Source of the DNA: Bacteroidota bacterium
Lineage (GTDB): Bacteria; Bacteroidota; Ignavibacteria; UBA10030
NCBI GenBank assembly: GCA_025454835.1
Contig: JALONQ010000001.1
Span: 1-64,000, forward strand
Reading direction: 5' to 3'
Length of the DNA stretch: 64,000 nucleotides
This document shows, piece after piece, positions 57,535 through 64,000 of the stretch; the first letter of the stretch is position 1; each line of letters begins with the position of its first letter. The position numbers and the translations under genes are program-made. The notes under the pieces are model-generated. The model was given only the letters and a program-made list of their open reading frames with translations. It searched no databases and had not been told where the DNA came from.

Positions 57535-58857
57535 ATGGAACGACCACGGCTGAGCTTCTGGCAGATCTGGAACATGAGCTTCGGGTTCTTCGGCATTCAG
57601 TTCGGCTGGGGACTCCAAATGGCGAACATGAGCGCCATCTATCAGTACCTGGGAGCCAAGGAACAGGAGATCGCCTTCCTGTGGTTGGCGGCACCCCTGA
57701 CGGGTCTGATCGTTCAGCCGATCATCGGATACTACAGCGACCGGACATGGACGCGTTTGGGACGCCGCCGCCCGTTCTTCCTGGTCGGCGCCCTCTTCGC
57801 GTCGGCGGCCCTTATCGCGATGCCGAACTCGAGCACGGTCTGGATGGCGGCGGGGCTGCTGTGGATCCTCGATGCCAGCATCAACGTTACGATGGAGCCC
57901 TTCCGGGCTTTCGTGGGTGACATGCTTCCGCCCGACCAGCGTTCGAGGGGCTTCGCCATGCAGAGCCTTCTTATCGGGCTCGGGGCGGTGCTCTCGTCGG
58001 CGCTTCCGTTCGTGTTGTCGAATGTGTTCGGTGTCAGTGCGACCGATGGGTCGGCGATACCGCCTACCGTACGCATCGCGTTCTACGCAGGGTCGGCCCT
58101 ATTCCTGACGGCAGTGCTCTACACCATCCTGACGACGCGGGAGTACCCTCCCGAAGATCCGGAAGCATTCCGCCAGTCGATCGCAGCGTCGGCCGGGGTC
58201 GGAAGGGCGTTCCGCGAGATCGTCGCCGGCATCGGTTCGATGCCGACCACCATGCGTCAGCTGGCGCTCGTGCAGTTCTTCACGTGGTTCGCCTTGTTCT
58301 GCATGTGGATCTACTTCGTCCCTGCCGTCGCGACGCACATCTTCAACGGCGCCCCCGGCAGTCCGGAATACCAGGAAGGCGTCGAATGGGGCGGACTGTG
58401 TTTCTCCGTGTACAACGGCACTGCCTTCGCTTTCTCCTTCGTCCTGCTGGGTTTGGTCAAGCGCTTCAGCGCGCGCGCCATCCACCGCGTCGCCCTCATC
58501 CTGGGTGGGACGGGCCTGCTTCTTGCGACCTTCGTCACCGGTCCCTATCCGCTGCTCGCTTCGATGGTGCTGATCGGAGTGGCGTGGGCAAGCATCCTTG
58601 CCATGCCCTATGCGATGCTTTCGAACGTGATCCCGCCGGCCAAGATGGGATTCTACATGGGAGTGTTCAATTTCTTCATCGTCATCCCCCAGATCCTCGC
58701 GTCGCTCGGACTGGGATTAATCCTCAAGAACCTCCTGGCCGACGATGCGATGAACGCTGTCGCGCTCGGGGGGGTATCCATGCTTGTCGCCGCGGCCCTT
58801 GTGTCGCTCGTCAATGAGACCGGAGCCACCACCACCGCTACGGAGGCCCGCGCATGA
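57535..58857 (+). CDS. MFS transporter, SLC45/maltose-sucrose-permease-like
   Basis: 440 aa; 'GWGLQMANMSAIYQYLGA', 'APLTGLIVQPIIGYYSDRTWTRLGRRRPFFLVGALFA', 'LDASINVTMEPFRAFVGDMLP'. Confidence 0.87.
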   Translation: MERPRLSFWQIWNMSFGFFGIQFGWGLQMANMSAIYQYLGAKEQEIAFLWLAAPLTGLIVQPIIGYYSDRTWTRLGRRRPFFLVGALFASAALIAMPNSSTVWMAAGLLWILDASINVTMEPFRAFVGDMLPPDQRSRGFAMQSLLIGLGAVLSSALPFVLSNVFGVSATDGSAIPPTVRIAFYAGSALFLTAVLYTILTTREYPPEDPEAFRQSIAASAGVGRAFREIVAGIGSMPTTMRQLALVQFFTWFALFCMWIYFVPAVATHIFNGAPGSPEYQEGVEWGGLCFSVYNGTAFAFSFVLLGLVKRFSARAIHRVALILGGTGLLLATFVTGPYPLLASMVLIGVAWASILAMPYAMLSNVIPPAKMGFYMGVFNFFIVIPQILASLGLGLILKNLLADDAMNAVALGGVSMLVAAALVSLVNETGATTTATEARA

Positions 58858-60644
58858 AGACTCACGTTTTGGTCTCTTTGACCGCACTGTTCCTCTCGGG
58901 ATGCGCCGGCAAACCCGCACCGATCTCCACGTTGACGGGTCCATGGACGTTCCGCGTCGACTCGATGAAGGTCGGCGTCGCGGAAGGCTGGATGAACGAT
59001 CCGAATGATTGGCCCACGGCGGTCCACGTCCCAGGGGCCTGGGACACGCTGCCCGGTCTGGCGTTGTACGATGGGCCAGGCTGGTATCGAACCTCCTTCG
59101 TGCCCCCCGATCTCGCTGAGCCGTGGTCGCTTTACTTCGAAGGGGTGGACGACGACGCCACGGTGTGGCTGAACGGCATCGAGCTCGGCGCGCATGTCGG
59201 CTATGCCGATCCCTTCGTCTTCGACACCCGCACGGCCGCACGTGACGGTGACAATCTGCTCGTGGTGCGCATCGTCGATCACGCGGGGCCCGGAGGGCTC
59301 TACAAACCCGTGCACATCATTCGGACGAAGGACCGCGAGGGCTTCCTTCGGTCACCATTGGCGCAGAAGCAGGCCCGGCGCAGCGAACCATGGGTCACGA
59401 CCTCTGTGATCTACGAAGTCTACGTTCGATCGTTCTCCCCGGAGGGCACGTTCAAGGGACTCGAAGCGCGCCTCGGCGAGCTGAAGGACCTCGGGGTCAC
59501 CGTTCTGTGGCTGATGCCCATCCATCCGATCGGGGAGCTCAACAGGAAGGGGACACTTGGGAGTCCCTATGCCATCCGCGACTTCTACGGCGTGAACCCG
59601 GAATTCGGGACAGGGGACGACTTCCGTTCGCTCGTCAAAGCCGCCCACGCCCTCGAGATGCGCGTCATCATCGACCTGGTCGCAAACCACACGGCATGGG
59701 ATAATCAGATGCTGGTCGAGCATCCGGATTGGTATACGCAGAACGACGAAGGAGGGATCGTCGCTCCCAATCCGGATTGGACCGATGTCGCCGACCTCAA
59801 CTACGACCGTCATGAGTTGCGGAAGTACATGATCGCGATGATGCGTCACTGGGTGCAGGAGTACGACATCGACGGATACCGTTGTGATGTCGCGGAGCTT
59901 GTGCCGACCGAGTTTTGGGAAACGGCCCGCCGCGAGCTGGAAAAGGTCAAGCCGGTGATGATGCTCTCGGAAGGCACGTTGCCCGAGCATCACGTGCGCG
60001 CCTTCGACCTGACCTACTCGTGGAACGTGTATGATATGCTGGGGCCGATCTTCGCTGGGGAGGTTCCGGCGAACCGCCTTCTCGAGAGCATCGAGCGGGA
60101 ATCATACCGCTTCCCGAAAGGCTCGCTGCGGATGCGATTCAACACGAACCACGACAAGAACGCCTGGGACCTCCCGGCGACCACGAAGTTCGGACCCGAC
60201 GGAGCCCTGATGACACAGGCGCTTGCGTTCATGCTGCCGGGTGTACCGCTCATCTTCAACGGCGAGGAGGTCGGCAATACCAAACGCTTGGACCTGTTTG
60301 AGAAGGTGGGTATTGACTGGAGCGCTTCGGGTCCGGCACGCGCCTTCATGACGTCGCTTGGCCGGATGCGCCGCGACAATCCGTGGCTGGCGACGGGCGC
60401 CCTGCATCCATTGAAGCACGATGGGCCTCGGGGGGTCCTCGCCTTTGGTCGACGTTCGGACGACGGCGAGCAGACGCTCCTCGGAGTGTACAACTTCACA
60501 TCGGATCCGGTCACCGTCGGTCTGGAACCCGACCCGCTTCTGGAGGGCTCCTTCGTCTCTGTGGTCGGCGGGTCGGGGACGGCAGACCCTGATCAGATCA
60601 CGTTGCCGGCTCGCAGTGCAGCGATCCTCAAACGTCAACCGTAG
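58854..60644 (+). CDS. Lipoprotein with N-terminal GH2-like sugar-binding jelly roll fused to a GH13 catalytic domain
   Basis: 'MKTHVLVSLTALFLSGCAGK' lipobox; 'AVHVPGAWDTLPGLALYDGPGWYRTSFVPP...LYFEGVDDDATVWLNGIELGAHVGYADPFVFD' resembles GH2 N-terminal domains; GH13 motifs 'DLVANHTAWDN', 'DGYRCDVAELVP', 'MMLSEGTLP', 'NTNHDKNAWD'. Confidence 0.85.
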   Translation: MKTHVLVSLTALFLSGCAGKPAPISTLTGPWTFRVDSMKVGVAEGWMNDPNDWPTAVHVPGAWDTLPGLALYDGPGWYRTSFVPPDLAEPWSLYFEGVDDDATVWLNGIELGAHVGYADPFVFDTRTAARDGDNLLVVRIVDHAGPGGLYKPVHIIRTKDREGFLRSPLAQKQARRSEPWVTTSVIYEVYVRSFSPEGTFKGLEARLGELKDLGVTVLWLMPIHPIGELNRKGTLGSPYAIRDFYGVNPEFGTGDDFRSLVKAAHALEMRVIIDLVANHTAWDNQMLVEHPDWYTQNDEGGIVAPNPDWTDVADLNYDRHELRKYMIAMMRHWVQEYDIDGYRCDVAELVPTEFWETARRELEKVKPVMMLSEGTLPEHHVRAFDLTYSWNVYDMLGPIFAGEVPANRLLESIERESYRFPKGSLRMRFNTNHDKNAWDLPATTKFGPDGALMTQALAFMLPGVPLIFNGEEVGNTKRLDLFEKVGIDWSASGPARAFMTSLGRMRRDNPWLATGALHPLKHDGPRGVLAFGRRSDDGEQTLLGVYNFTSDPVTVGLEPDPLLEGSFVSVVGGSGTADPDQITLPARSAAILKRQP

Positions 60645-60650
60645 GCCACC

Positions 60651-61064
60651 ATGCGAACGACGACGGAATACCTGTGGTTCAACACGAAGCAGAAGCGCGA
60701 GTATATCAACATCACATCCGACGCGGAACGCATCGTCGCCAAGAGCGGCGTCCGAGATGGGATGGTGCTCGTTTCGGCGATGCACATCACTGCCGCGATC
60801 TACGTGAATGACGCCGAGGACGGACTCATCGCCGACATCGACGAATGGCTGGAGCAACTCGCCCCCTTCCGTCAGGAGTACCGTCATCACCGCACGGGCG
60901 AAACGAACGGCGACGCCCATCTCAAGAGCCTGCTCTTGCATCACGAAGTGATCGTGCCGATCACGGACGGCAAGCTGGACCTCGGGCCATGGCAGCAGGT
61001 CTACTACGCCGAGTTCGACGGACAACGCAAGAAGCGCGTCATCGTAAAGGTGATGGGGGAATGA
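60651..61064 (+). CDS. YjbQ / UPF0047 family protein
   Basis: 137 aa; '[36 protein letters not shown]...[50 protein letters not shown]'. Confidence 0.92.
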   Translation: MRTTTEYLWFNTKQKREYINITSDAERIVAKSGVRDGMVLVSAMHITAAIYVNDAEDGLIADIDEWLEQLAPFRQEYRHHRTGETNGDAHLKSLLLHHEVIVPITDGKLDLGPWQQVYYAEFDGQRKKRVIVKVMGE

Positions 61065-61071
61065 GCCGCTG

Positions 61072-61980
61072 GTGTTCATGAAGGGCCTCTTGCACTCGAT
61101 CGAATTCGCAGCTTTCGCAGCCCTGCGCCTGAGCGTCGGCAACGTTCCGTTGGAGTGGGCGCAACGAATGGGCGCCGCCGTCGGGCGAATCCTCGGGAAG
61201 ACCGCCGGATTCAGGTGGACGATCGCGCTCGACAACCTGCGCTCAGCCCTCCCCGAACGTTCAGAGGCTGAGGTCACAGACCTGGCCGGCCGTTCGTTCG
61301 CTTCTGTCGGCGTCACGCTCTTCGAACTGCTTCGCATCGATCGTTCCTCTCCGGCTGCCATCCGGCGGATGGTAACGGTCGAGGGCGAGGACATCCTTCA
61401 GGAAGGCCTCTTGTCCGGGAAGGGCGTCGTCCTCCTGACGGCGCACTACGGCTCATGGGAGATCGTCCCCCAAGCATTGGCCTGTCACTTCGGGGTCAGA
61501 GGCACCGTGCTCGTTCGTGGTCTGGCAAATCAGCATGTGGACCGTGTCATCGACCGCCTGCGCAGAACGTTCGGGGCTGCAACAGTACCTTCCACGATCG
61601 CCGTCCGAGAGCTCTTTCGAACCCTGCACCGTGGCGGCTTGGTGATCATGGCTGCCGATCAGAGCGCGCCAGCGGAAAGCCCTGCTGTGCAATTCTTCGG
61701 GCGTTGGACCCCGGCCTTCGAAGGTCCTGCCGTCCTCGCGCTACGGACCGGCGCGCGCATCATCTTCGGCGTCGCCCGCCGGGAGTCTGACGGCACATAC
61801 CGGCTCGTCCTTGAGAGGATCCCGAAGGATGATCTCCCCGTCGACGATCCGGATTCCGTTGAACGTCTCACTGAACGATGCCTGGCAACGACCGAACGAG
61901 CCATCCGTCAGGATCCGTCGCAATGGATGTGGATGCATCGACGCTGGAAGCATATCGTCCCCGGGCGCGACCCCCGATGA
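61072..61980 (+). CDS. Lysophospholipid/lipid A acyltransferase family protein (LpxL/HtrB-like)
   Basis: 302 aa; 'GVVLLTAHYGSWEIVPQAL', 'MAADQSAPAESPAVQFFGRWTPAFEGPAVLALRTGARIIFG', 'PSQWMWMHRRWKH'. GTG 61072 or ATG 61078 start. Confidence 0.88.
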   Translation: MFMKGLLHSIEFAAFAALRLSVGNVPLEWAQRMGAAVGRILGKTAGFRWTIALDNLRSALPERSEAEVTDLAGRSFASVGVTLFELLRIDRSSPAAIRRMVTVEGEDILQEGLLSGKGVVLLTAHYGSWEIVPQALACHFGVRGTVLVRGLANQHVDRVIDRLRRTFGAATVPSTIAVRELFRTLHRGGLVIMAADQSAPAESPAVQFFGRWTPAFEGPAVLALRTGARIIFGVARRESDGTYRLVLERIPKDDLPVDDPDSVERLTERCLATTERAIRQDPSQWMWMHRRWKHIVPGRDPR

Positions 61981-63005
61981 AGATGAACGTTCTCGTGATC
62001 CAGACCGCGTTCCTTGGAGACGTCATCCTGACGACACCCCTGTTCGATGCGTTGGCAAGGGCGGGTGCGACCGTCGATGTGGTGGCGGCGCCGGCGGGGT
62101 CGCAAGTCCTTCACGGACATCGGTCGTTGAGCAGTGCGATCGTGTATGACAAGAAGGGAAACGATCGGGGCCTGAGGGCTTTCTTGCGATTGTCGGCGAC
62201 CGTGCGGTTCCGGTCGTACGACGTGGCGCTGGTCCCGCACCGGTCCGTGCGCAGTGCGCTGCTGGCGCGTCTCGCGATGATCCCAAGGCGCATCGGATTC
62301 GACCGAAGCGCTGGAGCGTGGTCGTTCACGGACGTCGTGCGCTATCGACCGCATGCGCATGAGATCGAGAGGAACTTGGACCTGCTCGCACCGCTTGGCA
62401 TAGGGAGGCCTGAGGGGCAACGGCCATCGCTCTCCCTATCGGGCGCCGATACGACCTACGCAAAGGATCTCCTGACGTCGGCGGGTTTGCTCGACGGCCC
62501 TTTCGTAGCCATAGCTCCCGGGTCCGTCTGGAATACGAAGCGTTGGCCCGAAGACCGGTTCGCACGACTCGTCGCAGACCTCAGCCGTCAAGGAGTCCGG
62601 TCGGTGCTGATCGGGGGCCGGGACGATGCGGCGCTGTGCGATCGGATCGCTGCGGCGGCGAAGGGTGCGGGGGTCCTGAATGCGGCCGGCGGGTCGAGTG
62701 TGCTTGCCTCGGCGGCGCTCATCGAGGCGGCCAGCGTCCTTGTGACGAACGATTCGGCGCCCTTGCACCTTGCATCGGCGGTGGGAACGCCGATCGTGGC
62801 CTTGTTCGGGGCGACAAGCCCATCGTTCGGGTTCGGGCCTCGCGGACCGCATGACTTCGTCGTGGAGACTGACGGACTTCCGTGCCGGCCGTGCGCGATC
62901 CATGGTGGCGACCGTTGTCCGATCGGCACATTCGACTGCATGCTGCGAATCGAACCTGAACGGGTGAGTGCCATCGTGCTGGATCTCGTGCGGCGTCTTC
63001 GTTGA
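61977..63005 (+). CDS. Glycosyltransferase family 9 (heptosyltransferase-like)
   Basis: Start taken as MKMNVLVIQTAFLGDVILTTPLFDALARAG (61977, ATGA overlap); 'VAIAPGSVWNTKRWPEDRFARLVADL', 'VTNDSAPLHLASAVGTPIVALFGATSP'. Confidence 0.9.
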   Translation: MKMNVLVIQTAFLGDVILTTPLFDALARAGATVDVVAAPAGSQVLHGHRSLSSAIVYDKKGNDRGLRAFLRLSATVRFRSYDVALVPHRSVRSALLARLAMIPRRIGFDRSAGAWSFTDVVRYRPHAHEIERNLDLLAPLGIGRPEGQRPSLSLSGADTTYAKDLLTSAGLLDGPFVAIAPGSVWNTKRWPEDRFARLVADLSRQGVRSVLIGGRDDAALCDRIAAAAKGAGVLNAAGGSSVLASAALIEAASVLVTNDSAPLHLASAVGTPIVALFGATSPSFGFGPRGPHDFVVETDGLPCRPCAIHGGDRCPIGTFDCMLRIEPERVSAIVLDLVRRLR

Positions 63006-63039
63006 AAATCCAGTGGATTCTTCGTATCATAGACGTCGC

Positions 63040-63113
63040 GCGCCCGTAGCTCAGCTGGATAGAGCGACAGCCTCCGGAGCTGTAGGTCAGGCGTTCGAAT
63101 CGCCTCGGGCGCA
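63040..63113 (+). tRNA. tRNA-Arg (anticodon CCG)
   Basis: GCGCCCG TA GCTC AGCTGGATA GAGC G ACAGC CTCCGGA GCTGT AGGTC AGGCG TTCGAAT CGCCT CGGGCGC A. Confidence 0.95.
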
Positions 63114-63142
63114 CACCATCCGCACTACGATCGAAGGACACT

Positions 63143-63832
63143 ATGCTGCAGCCGAAGAAGAAGATCTCCAGACGCGAGATCAAGCAAGACCAACTTGTCA
63201 CCCGTGCCATGCAGGTGGAGGCGTGGGCGCTCGAAAACAAGAAGTACATCACGTACGTGGGCGTCGGGCTCGTGGCGCTCATCGCGATCGCGTTCGTCTG
63301 GAGCGATCGGAGCGCCGCGGCCGAGACAGAGGCGATGACGCGTTTGGCCAAGGTCGTTCCGATCTACGACCGGGGAAGCTTCCAACAGGCGATCGACGGC
63401 GCTCCCGCTGAAGGGACATTCGGCCTGCGGTCGATCGTCGATGAATACGGAAGCACCTCAGCTGGCATGATGGCCAGGGTCTATCTTGCCAATGCGTATG
63501 TTCAACAGGGCAAGTACACGGAGGCTCTCGAGCAGTACGAAGATGTCTCCGTCGGCGATCGGGTGGTCGCATCCGGTGCGCTCGCGGGCGCGGCGAAGTG
63601 CCATGAGCACCTCGGTTCGTACAACGATGCCGCTGCCAGCTACGAGCGAGCCGCATCGCTCGACCCCAAGAACCCGCTGGCGCCAGACCGGCTCCTCGCG
63701 GCCGCCGCGAACTTCAAGCGCGCCGGCAAACCGGCAGAAGCCGCTTCGGCGATCGCCACGCTGCGGAAGCAATATCCGAACTCCTCGTATGCGCGCGACC
63801 TCGACCGATTTGAGGCCGAATTCGCATCCTGA
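63143..63832 (+). CDS. Tetratricopeptide repeat membrane-anchored protein
   Basis: 229 aa; one N-terminal TM segment 'YITYVGVGLVALIAIAFVW' and TPR-like repeats. Confidence 0.8.
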   Translation: MLQPKKKISRREIKQDQLVTRAMQVEAWALENKKYITYVGVGLVALIAIAFVWSDRSAAAETEAMTRLAKVVPIYDRGSFQQAIDGAPAEGTFGLRSIVDEYGSTSAGMMARVYLANAYVQQGKYTEALEQYEDVSVGDRVVASGALAGAAKCHEHLGSYNDAAASYERAASLDPKNPLAPDRLLAAAANFKRAGKPAEAASAIATLRKQYPNSSYARDLDRFEAEFAS

Positions 63833-63851
63833 ACTGCCTCTGACCGTTGAG

Positions 63852-63890
63852 GGCCTGGAGCCGGTGTTTACACCGGCCCAGGCCTTTTTT
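63852..63890 (+). terminator. Rho-independent terminator
   Basis: GGCCTGGaGCCGGTG-TTTA-CACCGGCcCAGGCC followed by TTTTTT. Confidence 0.9.
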
Positions 63891-63952
63891 GTTCGCGCAA
63901 CTTTTCCCCCCGGAAACACGAACACTCTCCGACCCTTCTTGCGCACGCTCGG

Positions 63953-64000
63953 ATGACCCGCCTACGGACGACATTGTTGCTGGGGGCGATGGTGCTCGCC
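63953..64000 (+). CDS. Start of an exported protein, truncated by the window end
   Basis: ATG ACC CGC CTA CGG ACG ACA TTG... encodes MTRLRTTLLLGAMVLA, signal-peptide-like. Confidence 0.4.
   Translation, partial: MTRLRTTLLLGAMVLA

Noticed and set aside
1-64000. CRISPR arrays, phage genes, integrases, toxin-antitoxin or classic defence genes
   Set aside because: None seen; the repeats present are either two-copy protein repeats or dispersed palindromes without regular spacers.

Overview
The window is 64 kb of high-GC, densely coding DNA. It probably comes from a Bacteroidota/Chlorobiota-type bacterium (Ignavibacteria/Kapabacteria-like; inferred from T9SS C-terminal domains with 'NYPNPFNPST' motifs, PorV/PorQ-like proteins, TonB receptors with carboxypeptidase-regulatory-like N-termini, and TAnnTTTG promoter motifs). 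From left to right it contains: (1) an outer-membrane/T9SS cluster of secreted proteins, a TonB receptor, a PorV-like protein and an NHL-repeat lipoprotein (1-10.8 kb). (2) A minus-strand run of pdhA-pdhB-pdhC followed by a complete ECF transporter (S-T-A-A'), then CstA and an OPT-family transporter (11-21.3 kb). (3) A GH97 glycosidase and a DUF2007 protein. (4) A roughly 1.2 kb non-coding region (24.0-25.2 kb) with an intact tRNA-Asp, an interrupted tRNA-Asp-like copy, three tRNA 5'-end fragments and several palindromes. (5) A TonB receptor, an HU protein and a LacI regulator. (6) A second TonB receptor / large secreted protein / PorV-like set, then a tandemly duplicated, frameshifted carbohydrate-binding-like T9SS protein (30-42 kb). 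(7) A SurA-like, SGNH/TPR, SxtJ-like, carbamoyltransferase and DUF5989-like module (42-48 kb). (8) An alpha-glucan island with GH13, GH57, MFS, GH13, MFS and GH13-lipoprotein genes (48-60.6 kb). (9) YjbQ, an LpxL-like acyltransferase, a GT9 glycosyltransferase, tRNA-Arg and a TPR protein. The best candidates for something under-described are the palindrome/tRNA-Asp fragment array, the apparent SusD-less, T9SS/PorV-linked starch locus, the carbamoyltransferase module, and a GH2-like jelly-roll plus GH13 fusion lipoprotein. All family calls are by reading the sequence; no database search was run.
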